Part shown: positions 24,027-34,494 of the stretch, piece by piece
How positions within the stretch are numbered: the first letter of the stretch is position 1
Layout of the letters: each line of letters starts with the position of its first letter
From: Pseudonocardiales bacterium
GTDB lineage: Bacteria; Actinomycetota; Actinomycetes; Mycobacteriales; Pseudonocardiaceae
NCBI GenBank assembly: GCA_019241525.1
Contig: JAFAWY010000018.1
Span: forward strand, 1 to 45,540
Direction of reading: 5' to 3'
Length of the DNA: 45,540 bases
Program-made: the position numbers and the translations under genes
The notes under the pieces: generated by a model
Databases searched by the model: none
The model's input: only the letters and a program-made list of their open reading frames with translations
What the model was told of the DNA's origin: nothing

Positions 24027-25526
24027 CTACTTCCGGAGCTTGGGCAAAACGAAGTTCTCGTCCTCAGCGACCCGCGTGACGACGCTTCGGCCAATGCCGT
24101 CGTAGACGTCGGGACGGGTGGTCTGTAGCACTCGGCCCCAGATCAATCCGAGCACGGCGCTGACGAACACCAGCCCGGGAAGGATCCAGGCTAGTGGTGA
24201 GGATGTTTCGGCCCCGCCGAGCAGCGCGTCGAAGTTGATGACGAGCAGTGTGCCCAGGGCGGCGAGCATCAGATACGCCAGCCCCGGTGCAATCATCCGG
24301 TGCCAGAGACTCTCGTCTGCCTGGCGTCTCGCGAAGAAGCCAAGCACCGCTGCTGACGTGGCGGTCATGAGCAGGATCACTCCCACCGCCGACAGCCCAC
24401 TGAGCCAGGTGAACATCTGCAGCAGCGGGTCGGCGCCGCTGACGGCGAATACCGCAAGCACGATCAGCGCAATTGCCGATTGGAGGAGGGAGCCAGCTAC
24501 CGGACCGCCAGACCTGGCGTCGACCTTACCCAGCACCGTTGGCAAAACGCGCTCGCGGCCGAGCGCAAAAAAGTAGCGGGCGACGCCGTTGTGGAAGCTC
24601 AGCAGTGCGGCAAACACGCTGGTGAGAAACAGCTCGTAGGCCAGATCGGCAACGAGCGGGGTCGAGTGCTCGGCGATCGCGTTGAACACCAGCCCTGGTC
24701 CGGCCTGGGCCGCGGCCTTCTGGAGGTTCTCGGGTCCGACGGTCACCGTCATCGCCCAGGACGACAGAGCGTAGAACAAGCCGGTGAAGGCAACGGCGGT
24801 GTACGTTGCTCGGGCGACAGTGCGCCGGGGGTTGACGCATTCCTCGCTGTAGAGAGCGCCGGACTCGAAACCGGTGAAGGCGGCGACACCGAACGCGAAC
24901 ACCGCGCCGATCCCAGGCTCGAAAAGCTGGCTGGGCTGCAGTCCCGCGGTGGACACCGCACCGCCCGCGGGATGGGTGAAGGCGCCGATGTCATAGATCA
25001 CCACCGCGATGCACTCGAGGGTCAGGAAGACGGCGAGGACACGGGCGTTGAGGTCGACCCGTGCCATGCCTAGAGCGCCGACCACGACCAGCGCGCCCAG
25101 TCCCCAGACCCACCACGGCAGGTCCACGCCGAGCTTGCTGGAGTAGAAGTTACCCAAGCTCACGCCGAACAGACCGTAGAGGCCGATCTGGATGGCGTTG
25201 TAGGACAGCAGCGCCACGAACGAGCCGGCGACGGCCCAGGTACGGCCCAGCCCCTGGGTGAGATAGGCGTAAAACGCGCCGGCGTTGGTCACGTACCGAC
25301 TCATCGCCGCGTAACCCACCGCGAACAAGCCCAACGCCACCGCGAGGACGAGGAATGACAGCGGAACCCCCGGTAGGCCGGTGACGGCGAAGGTCGTTGT
25401 CACTCCCCCGCCCAGCACGGTGAGGGGCGCTGAGGCGGCGACGGTGAAGAACACCAGATGTGATACGCCGAGTCGTCGGCGCCTGAGTTGCGGAAAGGCC
25501 GCATGCTGGGGGGCCTGGGTAGGCAT
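24027..25526 (-). CDS. APC-family amino acid/amine permease
   Basis: This 499-residue membrane protein has about 12 hydrophobic segments. The first has the APC signature SAPLTVLGGGVTTTFAVTG, followed by YVTNAGAFYAYLTQGLGRTW and FGVAAFTGFESGALYSEE. The central helix keeps ARYFFALGRERVLPTVLGKV, typical of the family. It probably brings in an amino acid or amine by coupled transport. GGGGAG precedes the ATG. With the amine oxidase at 26333 and the second permease at 28305 it forms an amine-uptake neighbourhood. The substrate is not readable from sequence. Confidence 0.9.
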   Translation of the reverse strand: MPTQAPQHAAFPQLRRRRLGVSHLVFFTVAASAPLTVLGGGVTTTFAVTGLPGVPLSFLVLAVALGLFAVGYAAMSRYVTNAGAFYAYLTQGLGRTWAVAGSFVALLSYNAIQIGLYGLFGVSLGNFYSSKLGVDLPWWVWGLGALVVVGALGMARVDLNARVLAVFLTLECIAVVIYDIGAFTHPAGGAVSTAGLQPSQLFEPGIGAVFAFGVAAFTGFESGALYSEECVNPRRTVARATYTAVAFTGLFYALSSWAMTVTVGPENLQKAAAQAGPGLVFNAIAEHSTPLVADLAYELFLTSVFAALLSFHNGVARYFFALGRERVLPTVLGKVDARSGGPVAGSLLQSAIALIVLAVFAVSGADPLLQMFTWLSGLSAVGVILLMTATSAAVLGFFARRQADESLWHRMIAPGLAYLMLAALGTLLVINFDALLGGAETSSPLAWILPGLVFVSAVLGLIWGRVLQTTRPDVYDGIGRSVVTRVAEDENFVLPKLRK

Positions 25527-25653
25527 AAAGCTCCCCTTCGCTGACTCTGTGTAGAGAATTCTGATGGTGTGGCGATGGTGTCACCGCCATTCGGGCGACA
25601 AATGTTCGGCCGAATATGTGCAAAGGGTAACTTCATAAGGTGCTTAGCATCAG

Positions 25654-26346
25654 ATGGGTGACCGTAGTTCGGCTAATCTTCGCTATCTGTTTCCCTGGGT
25701 CGGCGCGATGCAGAACTTCCGGCTAGCGGACGATTTCTTCCTCATTAACCACGATCACCGAAACGGCAAGCCCTTGGTGCGTCGTGACCTTCTCGGTGCG
25801 GGGCTCGTCGCGGCGTTACTCGCTGAACTGATCATTGACGGCCGGCTGGCGATGGACGACGGTCGCGTCACGGTGCTGGACAGCTGCCGCCACGACGACC
25901 ACGCCACTGACTTCATGGTCACCAGCATTGCCGCGCAGCAGGCGGCTTACCCGGTCCGAACCTGGACTGACAACCTCGACGACACGGCCTACGAACTCAC
26001 CGCTCGGAGATTGATTGAGTGTGGCACCGTGCGCAGGGTTCGTCCGCGGCGGCTGTTGGGGCCACGCCGGGACCTCTTTCCGCCTGCCAAGCGTACGTCG
26101 GTCGAGTCGCTGCTGCGGCTGAATGCGGTGATCGGGAACCCTGCTGGCGCGGATATACACGGGGCGACGTCGGTCGTTCTGATTGCCGCGTCCGGAACAA
26201 ATCACCTGCTCGCTCCCCACTTGGACCGGGAGCAGCTTCAGACCGCCGTCGCCCAGCTGATGAAAAGGCTGCCCGCCGACCTCAAAGAGCTGGTCGCGGG
26301 GTTCGAGGCTGCGGTGACCGCGCGCTTGCTGACTATCCAGCGCTAG
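25654..26346 (+). CDS. GPP34 (GOLPH3/Vps74-like) family protein
   Basis: The 230-residue protein matches the bacterial branch of the GOLPH3 family. NFRLADDFFLINHDHRNGKP is the first conserved block, followed by LGAGLVAALLAELIIDGRLA, the basic block VRRVRPRRLLGPRRDLFPPA, and the C-terminal LPADLKELVAGFEAAVTARL. Eukaryotic members bind phosphatidylinositol-4-phosphate at the Golgi; the bacterial role is not settled. ATG 25654 gives the longest form; ATG 25708, just before the conserved block, is also possible. The last 14 bp overlap the convergent amine oxidase gene. Confidence 0.82.
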   Translation: MGDRSSANLRYLFPWVGAMQNFRLADDFFLINHDHRNGKPLVRRDLLGAGLVAALLAELIIDGRLAMDDGRVTVLDSCRHDDHATDFMVTSIAAQQAAYPVRTWTDNLDDTAYELTARRLIECGTVRRVRPRRLLGPRRDLFPPAKRTSVESLLRLNAVIGNPAGADIHGATSVVLIAASGTNHLLAPHLDREQLQTAVAQLMKRLPADLKELVAGFEAAVTARLLTIQR

Positions 26347-28249
26347 GTGTGGGCGGGACATCCAGCGCGGGGTTCCGGTCGAAGAAGCCGACCGGCTTGA
26401 GCACGAACCCGCAGGTGTCCGCCGGCATCACGGGCCAATCCTCGGGGCGGGGTATGTGGGTGGTACCGAAGGTGCGCCAGACCACGACGTCCTCGCCATC
26501 CAGGGAACGGTCCGCCGCGATCCAACGCGGAATGCCTGCTCCGCCCGGGTGCTGGTTCACCAACTCGCCGGCCGGATACCGCTCCGCGGGATGGTAGCGC
26601 GTCACCCATAAGTGCCGGGTCGCGAACGCCGCCCGGCGGGCGATAGATGAGCTCTCATCGGCAAGCAGCGTCGGCTGGCCTTGCGGGCACAGGGCGTAGG
26701 CCACCGGCCGACCCAGCCGGTTGGTCTGCTGGGGATTGACTATGTGCCAGACCCGGGCGAGTGCCGGCTCGGCGACGCGCGCGGCATGGGACTCCCGGGT
26801 CAACCGGGTGACCGAAGGGACGAACGCGTTGCCCTGCGGATTGCGCGAACCGACCGGCTCGCCCCGCACGTCGATCTCCTCGACCGCGTTGGTCACCCCG
26901 TCGATCATCATGTCCAGGCGCGCGCAAAACAGGTGCTGGTGGTACGGCGCACCGAGACCGGGCGCCACTTCGCTCGCCCACTCGTCCCCGTCACAGTAGG
27001 AGGAGGTGAACAACACGCCGGTCAACTTGACTTCGAGCGCCATGGTGCCGTCGAGGTAGAAGTACCAGTAAAAGCCGTAGTCGTAGTTGCCTACCGTCAC
27101 AAAGAACGAGATCACTAATCGCCGCTGGCGGCGGGTTTCGGCCGAACCGGTGAACAGGTCGGAATGCTTCCACAGCACACCGAAGTCCTCTTCGTGCAGG
27201 CAGACAGCGTTGCGGATCTCGCGCGGCTCTCCATCCCCATCGGCGACGACCACGTCCAGGTAGTGGATGTCTCCGACGCAGTCACAGCCCAGAGCCAGGG
27301 AATTGGTCTGCTGGCCGAGCAGGTACTCCCCAGCATCGAAGTAGTTCTGCCAGTACCGCACCGGCCCGGGGTCGGCGTAGGGAACCACCATCTCGGCGAT
27401 CGACGCCCGATAGATGATCGGCCGGTCCCGGTCACCATCTCGAAACGTGATCTGGTGCAGCACCAGGCCCTCTCGGGCGTCGAAGCCGATCCGCAATGAC
27501 CAGCCCTCCCACCGTACGACGTCGTCCTCGACAACGAAGCTACGGCCCTGCGGTTGAGCGATCTCGATCGGCCGTAGCGTCGTGCGGACCGGCCCGACGT
27601 AGCCGGGGTCGTCAAAGTTGGCTTCCTCCCGCGGGATAGGCCTTGTCTCCTGATCGAGGAGATCCACCACCTCCCGGGTGGTGAGATCGACGTAGGCGAC
27701 CACGCCATCGATAGGGTGCGCCCACGGATGGTCGGCCTGGTGGTGCTGCAAGAACGACAGCACCCGCAACATGCGACGTCCCGGCTCTCCCGGGATGTCG
27801 AATGACCCGGCCGAAAGGGGACAGGCACACACCAGGTCGAAATCGGTGATGCCACGCCGGGACATCGCCGCTCGCCAACGGGCGTCCGACTTCACGATCT
27901 CGTCGGCGGCACCGAACTCCTCAAGCAGGATCGGAGGCTGCCCGTCGACGGCCGGATTGACGTCGGTGACCTGGTCGACCTCATCGCGGCTGATCGAAGC
28001 CAGGACCGTCCGAGACTGTCCGGTGTCGCTGTCCAGCAGGACCGCCCGCACCCGGCGATCCACCGGATCGCCCGCAGCGAATGCCATGACCTCCTGCTTC
28101 GGCGGCTCCTCCAAGGCCAGCACCGCAAACCGGGTGGCCTTGGTGAGCAGACCGGCGCCCTGCAGGACGGCGCGGGCCGCCCGGATCTCCTCGGCGGTGA
28201 GCCGGGCCAGCGGATGATCCACCGACGAACTCTCCTGCGTCTCGTCCAT
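26333..28249 (-). CDS. Copper amine oxidase (primary-amine oxidase)
   Basis: This 638-residue enzyme oxidises primary amines to aldehyde, ammonia and hydrogen peroxide. The cofactor-forming Tyr389 lies in TVGNYDYGFYW (consensus NYD/E) and would become topaquinone. The catalytic base is Asp305 in YFDAGEYLLG, and the copper ligands are His437 and His439 (YHQHLF) and His598 (THIPRPEDWP). The C-terminal GFFDRNPALDVP is also characteristic of the Arthrobacter-type enzyme. There is no signal peptide, so it is probably cytoplasmic. The flanking APC permeases likely supply its amine. All active-site residues are present. Confidence 0.96.
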   Translation of the reverse strand: MDETQESSSVDHPLARLTAEEIRAARAVLQGAGLLTKATRFAVLALEEPPKQEVMAFAAGDPVDRRVRAVLLDSDTGQSRTVLASISRDEVDQVTDVNPAVDGQPPILLEEFGAADEIVKSDARWRAAMSRRGITDFDLVCACPLSAGSFDIPGEPGRRMLRVLSFLQHHQADHPWAHPIDGVVAYVDLTTREVVDLLDQETRPIPREEANFDDPGYVGPVRTTLRPIEIAQPQGRSFVVEDDVVRWEGWSLRIGFDAREGLVLHQITFRDGDRDRPIIYRASIAEMVVPYADPGPVRYWQNYFDAGEYLLGQQTNSLALGCDCVGDIHYLDVVVADGDGEPREIRNAVCLHEEDFGVLWKHSDLFTGSAETRRQRRLVISFFVTVGNYDYGFYWYFYLDGTMALEVKLTGVLFTSSYCDGDEWASEVAPGLGAPYHQHLFCARLDMMIDGVTNAVEEIDVRGEPVGSRNPQGNAFVPSVTRLTRESHAARVAEPALARVWHIVNPQQTNRLGRPVAYALCPQGQPTLLADESSSIARRAAFATRHLWVTRYHPAERYPAGELVNQHPGGAGIPRWIAADRSLDGEDVVVWRTFGTTHIPRPEDWPVMPADTCGFVLKPVGFFDRNPALDVPPTPSAG

Positions 28250-28304
28250 GCTCCGCAGCGTACGTACACCTGCCGCAAAACTCGGACCGGCGTCGCCGGG
28301 GTGA

Positions 28305-29753
28305 TCAGGTGGTGACCAACCGGCTATGCCGGACGCTGTAGGTGAAGTACACGACCAGTCCGATGGCCATCCAGATGACGAACCGCAGCCATGTTGCGCC
28401 AGGCAGGTTCAGCATCAGGTAAAAGGAGGCAAGCGCCGCGAGGAGGGGAACTGCGGGCACGCCAGGACAGCGAAACGCCCGCGGCAGGTCCGGACGGGTG
28501 CGGCGCAGCACGAGAACGCCGATAGCGACGAGCAGGAACGCGAACAGGGTGCCGATGTTCACCAACTCGGCGAGCTCGGTGAGCGGCACGAATGCCGCGA
28601 GCAGCGCGACAACGATTCCGGTGACGATCGACGTCCGGACCGGCGCGCCGAACCGCGGGCTCACTGCGGCGAAAGCAGGCGGCAGTAACCGGTCCCGGCT
28701 CATCGCGAAGAAGACCCGGCTTTGGCCTAGCAACAAGATGAGCATCACCGTGGTCAGCCCTAACAATGCGCCTACCGAGATCACGGTGGCGAAGCCCGGT
28801 TTGTCTACCGAACGGAACGCTTCAGCCAACGGCGCATCGACTTTGATATCGGTGTATTTGACCATCCCGGTGATCACGAGCGAGACGGCGACGTACAGCG
28901 CGGTGCAGATGCCCAGCGAGCCCAGGATGCCGATGGGCATATCTCGCTGCGGGTTCCTGGTCTCCTCCGCGGCGGTCGCGACGATGTCGAAGCCGATGAA
29001 TGCGAAGAACACCAGCGCGGCAGCGGTGAAGATGCCCGTGATTCCGAAGGAACCCGGGGATACACCGAGATCCTGCAGCAGCGACGGCGTGCTCTGCGCG
29101 CCCCCGGCACCGGGGGAACCGGCCGGTGGAATGAACGGCGAATAGTTGCTGGCCTTGATGTAGAAGCAGCCGGCGATGATGACGAACAGCACGATGCCGA
29201 TCTTCACGGCGACGATTGCCACGTTGACCTGTGAGGATATCTTGATACCCAGGCAGATCACCGCCGTGAGAATGAGGACGATCGCCGCCGCGACGACGTT
29301 GTGCGAACCACCATATGCCCAATCCGGAATGGCGACACCGGCCGATTTCATGACATCAGCAAAGTATGATGACCACCCGACCGCGACCGTGCTCGCACCG
29401 AGGGCAAGCTCGAGTATCAGGTCCCACCCGATGATCCACGCCACCAACTCGCCGAGACTGGCGTAGGAGAAGGTGTAGGCAGAGCCGGCCACCGGCACGG
29501 TGCTCGCGAACTCCGCGTAGCACAGGCCGGCAAGCGCGCAGGCGATCCCGGCGAACACGAACGACAGGGCAACCGCGGGACCCGCTTGCACCCCCGCGGC
29601 CTTACCGGTGAGGACGAAGATCCCGGTCCCGATGATCACACCGACCCCGAATAAGGTGAGCTCCACGGGGCCAAGCCGCTTGCGGAGCTGGTGGACCGGC
29701 TCCTCGGTGTCTGCTATGGACTGCTCGATGGTCTTCGTTCGCCCAAGGTTCAC
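28305..29753 (-). CDS. APC-family cationic amino acid/amine transporter
   Basis: The transporter has about 482 residues and 12-13 membrane segments. PVELTLFGVGVIIGTGIFVL is the classic first helix of the YfnA/CAT-type APC transporters, followed by YAEFASTVPVAGSAYTFSYA and FIGFDIVATAAEETRNPQRD. The frame is open to 29903, but GTG 29753 is preferred because GAGGAGG lies just before it and residues before it look non-conserved. It probably imports an amino acid or polyamine for the adjacent amine oxidase, whose gene lies 55 bp downstream on the same strand. Confidence 0.9.
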   Translation of the reverse strand: MNLGRTKTIEQSIADTEEPVHQLRKRLGPVELTLFGVGVIIGTGIFVLTGKAAGVQAGPAVALSFVFAGIACALAGLCYAEFASTVPVAGSAYTFSYASLGELVAWIIGWDLILELALGASTVAVGWSSYFADVMKSAGVAIPDWAYGGSHNVVAAAIVLILTAVICLGIKISSQVNVAIVAVKIGIVLFVIIAGCFYIKASNYSPFIPPAGSPGAGGAQSTPSLLQDLGVSPGSFGITGIFTAAALVFFAFIGFDIVATAAEETRNPQRDMPIGILGSLGICTALYVAVSLVITGMVKYTDIKVDAPLAEAFRSVDKPGFATVISVGALLGLTTVMLILLLGQSRVFFAMSRDRLLPPAFAAVSPRFGAPVRTSIVTGIVVALLAAFVPLTELAELVNIGTLFAFLLVAIGVLVLRRTRPDLPRAFRCPGVPAVPLLAALASFYLMLNLPGATWLRFVIWMAIGLVVYFTYSVRHSRLVTT

Positions 29754-29945
29754 AACGTGCCTCCTCGCCGGGTGCACCCGTGGCCGCCGATCAGGCCACC
29801 GAAGCACTGCGGGCGCAGTCAGCGTGGCCTGTGTCACACTGCCGAGCGTTGAATTGTACGACGCAAACATCCAATCCGCGCCTGGTGAACCGTCGGCCTG
29901 CACGCCGGACCCGCGACAACCGTTGACGGCGGCACCGGCGCCGGG

Positions 29946-30689
29946 TCAGTCCCGGAGCAGGGATCGCAGCGCGTCAGCCCGCGCGGCGATGAGATGTCGG
30001 CGGTCTGCGTCCAGTCCGTCCAGGTGGTCTGCCTGTGCGGTCATCTGGTGCGGGTGATTCCGGTACAGCAGGCTCGGTTCGTTGATGAAATAACCGTCGG
30101 CAGCCACGCTGGCCGCAATGAGCAGACCCGTATCCTCGGCGCACGGAAGAGCCATCCAACCACCGAGCGCAAATAGCAAATCACGCCGAATGCAGATGGT
30201 GACCGGATGGATCGGCAGAAACCAGTTATTCGACCGCCAAGACTCGAGGACAACTCCCCGCCTCAGTACCCCCTCGTCGGGATTTTGGTGCCGCCAGCTC
30301 GCAGTCTCACCGTCGGGCAGCCAGTTGAGTATGCGGGAAGTTGTCCAACCAACCGTGGGTCGATCAACCATTACCATGATGTCTCGCGCGATCGCCCCGG
30401 GCAGCAGCTTGTCGTCAGCATCGAGATTACGAACGAGCGCACCTTGGGCTCGCGCCATCGCCATGGTACGAGTGACGCTCGGGCCGCCGGGACGGGCTGA
30501 TCCGACGCTGATCCGCGGGTCGTCGGGAACAATTGCCGCTACCACTCCGGTCTGGCCGTCTTCCTGCAGCAACCATTCCCAAGACCAGCCGGCGGGCAGT
30601 TTCTGAACAACCAGTGACTCATACGCTTCAAGAAGGTAGGGCACGCTCAGCGCATGGGCTGCAGTGATGACGGAGATAAGGCGGCTCAT
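29946..30689 (-). CDS. Family 2 (GT-A) glycosyltransferase
   Basis: This 247-residue glycosyltransferase has the GT-A opening LISVITAAHALSVPYLLEAY, the DxD-type metal site RNLDADDKLLPGAI, and an acceptor-side WMALPCAEDTGLLIAASVAA. It would move a sugar from a nucleotide-sugar donor. It lies 43 bp after the MFS exporter gene, on the same strand, so it is probably co-transcribed with it and with the small leader ORF at 32094-32177. The sugar and acceptor are unknown. There is no membrane segment. Confidence 0.85.
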   Translation of the reverse strand: MSRLISVITAAHALSVPYLLEAYESLVVQKLPAGWSWEWLLQEDGQTGVVAAIVPDDPRISVGSARPGGPSVTRTMAMARAQGALVRNLDADDKLLPGAIARDIMVMVDRPTVGWTTSRILNWLPDGETASWRHQNPDEGVLRRGVVLESWRSNNWFLPIHPVTICIRRDLLFALGGWMALPCAEDTGLLIAASVAADGYFINEPSLLYRNHPHQMTAQADHLDGLDADRRHLIAARADALRSLLRD

Positions 30690-30732
30690 GCGGCGACCCC
30701 ATGCTCGCCGCTCGATCTCCCATTCTGCGATC

Positions 30733-32028
30733 TCACTTCGTTGCCGTATACCGGGCTACCGGGGTGGGGCCATCACAAACCGGCGGTAGGTGATGCATGG
30801 TGGGTAATGGAGACACGATCAACCAGCCTGCCGCGAGCAGCATCCCTACTGCGGCGAGCCATAAGGTCGGACGCAATCCGATCATCTCTGCCACGACACC
30901 GGCAGCCAAGCTGCCCAGGGGAGCCGCACCCCAATACAGGAAATTGATCGTCGCGTTCATCCTGCCCAGCAAGTGGTCAGGGCATAACGTCTGCTGCAAG
31001 CTCACCTGCACGACGACGACCACCATGAGACAAGCGCTGGTCACGAAGGTGGCCACCACGTAGAACGCCAAACGCCAGCCGGAATCGGTGAGCGGATAAC
31101 ACAGGAATGCCAGACCGTTGACCAACGCGGTGACCGACAAGACCCGTCCCGCCCCGACTGTGACGGCAAGGCGCCTGGCCAGCACGGCCCCGATAAGCGC
31201 ACCCGCCAGGCCCAGACTGCCCAGCAGACCGATCGTCCCGGCCGAAAGGTGCACCTCCCTGACAAGGAACACCACGGCGATTGCCACGTAGGCGGACTGG
31301 CACAGCGATGTCATCGCGTTGTAGAGACCGATGGCGCGCAGGATCGGATTTCCGAACACCAGCCGCAGGCCGTCCAGGATTTCGCTGCGTAGATTTCGGT
31401 TGGCAGGTCTGCGCGGATTTGGCTCAATGGTGCGGATGGTCTTCAACCAGGTTGCCGACCATAGGTAACTAAGGGCATCGACCAATATCGCAACAGACGC
31501 GCTGAACCGCTGCACGAGATATCCGGCGAGGCTTGGTGCGATGAGGGCGGAAATGGACATGCTGGCCCGCATCGTGGCGTTTCCCTCGACGAGGTCGTCG
31601 CGCTGGACAAGGCGTGGCAGATACGACTGGTGCGCTAGATCAAAGAAGACGGTAAGCACGCCGGCGACGAAGACGGCAAGATAGAGTTGCCACATCGTGA
31701 CGATGCCGAAGGCGGCGGCAATGGGGATTGACCCGAGGGCGATTGCCCGACCCAGGTCTGCGGCCATGAGGACGGGCCGGTAGCGCATTCGGTCACACCA
31801 GGCGCCGGCCGGCAGGCCAATCAGCAGGTATGCCAAGGTCTGCAGGGTATTCAGCATAGACACCTGGAACGTCGACGCGTGCAGGGCGATCAGAGCGAGT
31901 AGCGGCATCGCCAGATTGCTGATCCCCGTCCCGACCTTACTGATTGCATTCGCGGCGCAGAGGTGGCGGAAGTCGCGGTGCCTCAGCAACCCCTTTTGTA
32001 CCCGGCGCTCAGTGATTAACACCGACAA
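30733..32028 (-). CDS. MFS efflux transporter
   Basis: This 431-residue transporter has about 12 hydrophobic segments and is of the MFS_3 (enterobactin/macrolide exporter-like) type. Signature pieces are FRHLCAANAISKVGTGISNL and LLIGLPAGAWCDRMRYRPVL, the latter being the cytoplasmic motif A loop. It probably exports a small molecule. The start is TTG at 32028 or GTG at 32022. It follows a 27-codon ORF and precedes a glycosyltransferase gene. A decayed relative of its first third is found at 39135-39562. Confidence 0.88.
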   Translation of the reverse strand: MSVLITERRVQKGLLRHRDFRHLCAANAISKVGTGISNLAMPLLALIALHASTFQVSMLNTLQTLAYLLIGLPAGAWCDRMRYRPVLMAADLGRAIALGSIPIAAAFGIVTMWQLYLAVFVAGVLTVFFDLAHQSYLPRLVQRDDLVEGNATMRASMSISALIAPSLAGYLVQRFSASVAILVDALSYLWSATWLKTIRTIEPNPRRPANRNLRSEILDGLRLVFGNPILRAIGLYNAMTSLCQSAYVAIAVVFLVREVHLSAGTIGLLGSLGLAGALIGAVLARRLAVTVGAGRVLSVTALVNGLAFLCYPLTDSGWRLAFYVVATFVTSACLMVVVVVQVSLQQTLCPDHLLGRMNATINFLYWGAAPLGSLAAGVVAEMIGLRPTLWLAAVGMLLAAGWLIVSPLPTMHHLPPVCDGPTPVARYTATK

Positions 32029-32093
32029 TCCCGTCTAGCCTCAAACTGTCGCGTGCGTTGCGCTCACACCGAACAAAGCCAGCCCTTGCTTGG

Positions 32094-32177
32094 TCACGTG
32101 GTGGGAGACGCATATTGGCTGGGCTTGTAGCGAGTGGCCAGCCGAACCAGTGCAACTGCGGCCCTAGTGGCCGTCAT
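32094..32177 (-). CDS. 27-residue leader ORF before MFS exporter
   Basis: This short ORF encodes MTATRAAVALVRLATRYKPS followed by seven more residues, ending YASPTT. It is supported by an AGAAGGGAG ribosome site 6 bases before the ATG and by a well-spaced promoter 42 bases upstream. It ends 65 bases before the exporter start. It could be a regulatory leader peptide, an amphipathic basic peptide, or the precursor of a secreted modified peptide. No family is recognised, so function is open. Confidence 0.5.
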   Translation of the reverse strand: MTATRAAVALVRLATRYKPSQYASPTT

Positions 32178-32218
32178 GACGATCTCCCTTCTGTATGGAC
32201 AATCTCCGTTGATTAAAG

Positions 32219-32247
32219 AGGTTAGAGACTCGCGCTGATCCGGTCAA
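32219..32247 (-). promoter_or_regulatory. Promoter of leader ORF-MFS-glycosyltransferase operon
   Basis: On the minus strand TTGACC (32247-32242) and TAACCT (32224-32219) are separated by exactly 17 bases, a good vegetative-type actinobacterial promoter. Transcription would begin near 32212, giving a leader of about 35 bases before the small ORF. The rest of the 32029-32368 spacer shows no other gene. Confidence 0.65.
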
Positions 32248-32368
32248 CCGGAGTTGGCTTTAGAATTCCTCACAGAATGACGCGGGGCAGCGCCACCACG
32301 GTCTTCCCGGTGCCGGGCCACCCTCGATCACCGTCACAACGGCCCACCCTGCCGGCCAGACTGCACGT

Positions 32369-34063
<1,695 letters not shown>

Positions 34064-34123
34064 TCAAGGTGGCACCGACCGAGCGCATGGGCATGCTGAT
34101 CGAGGATGGCGTGCGGTGAGCTT

Positions 34124-34181
34124 GCGCCGACGGTGACCGGCGCGCCGGCAAGGCGCCGACGGTGACCGGCGCGCCGGCAAG
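34124..34181. repeat. Two tandem 29-bp repeats
   Basis: The unit beginning gcgccgacggtgaccggcgc occurs at 34124-34152 and again, identical, at 34153-34181, with a short partial third unit after. It lies in the 545-bp spacer between rox and the divergent small-ORF operon. No coding role is apparent. Confidence 0.9.
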
Positions 34182-34273
34182 GCTCCGCCGGGGACCGCGA
34201 GGCGGGACCGCCGTGATGATCGGCGCCAGCGCCCGGGAGCGATCCGTGCAGGGCCTTCTAAAAATAAGAAATG

Positions 34274-34303
34274 TTGACCTAACAGATTGCCGCTAGGTAG
34301 AGT
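34274..34303 (+). promoter_or_regulatory. Promoter of the small-ORF/hydrolase operon
   Basis: TTGACC (34274-34279) and TAGAGT (34298-34303) are 18 bases apart in a locally AT-rich stretch, about 40 bases before the small ORF. The 8-mer ttctaaaa occurs on either side (about 34257 and 34303) and might be a regulator site. Confidence 0.55.
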
Positions 34304-34341
34304 TCTAAAAGAAGTCGTTTATGTTGTTAGAAGGAGTGGCC

Positions 34342-34494
34342 ATGGTCCGCAAGACGGGGCGGGTCTCCGAGCGCGTAATGACGTTCTCATCTCACATCCA
34401 CACCGCCCTCGACGTGAGCATGGGTCCTGACGGCACTGTTCAGGCCGCCAGCCCCAGGCAGCTTCCGCTCACCGCTGGGTGGCGCCTGCCATGA
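34342..34494 (+). CDS. 50-residue protein coupled to downstream hydrolase gene
   Basis: A small ORF with AAGGAG 7 bases before its ATG encodes MVRKTGRVSERVMTFSSHIH, continuing to GWRLP. Its stop codon overlaps the next gene's ATG as ATGA, so translation of the two is coupled. The N-terminal half is basic, and there is no signal peptide or membrane segment. No family is recognised. The arrangement suggests a partner or regulator of the larger protein; a modified-peptide precursor is a weaker alternative. Confidence 0.6.
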   Translation: MVRKTGRVSERVMTFSSHIHTALDVSMGPDGTVQAASPRQLPLTAGWRLP

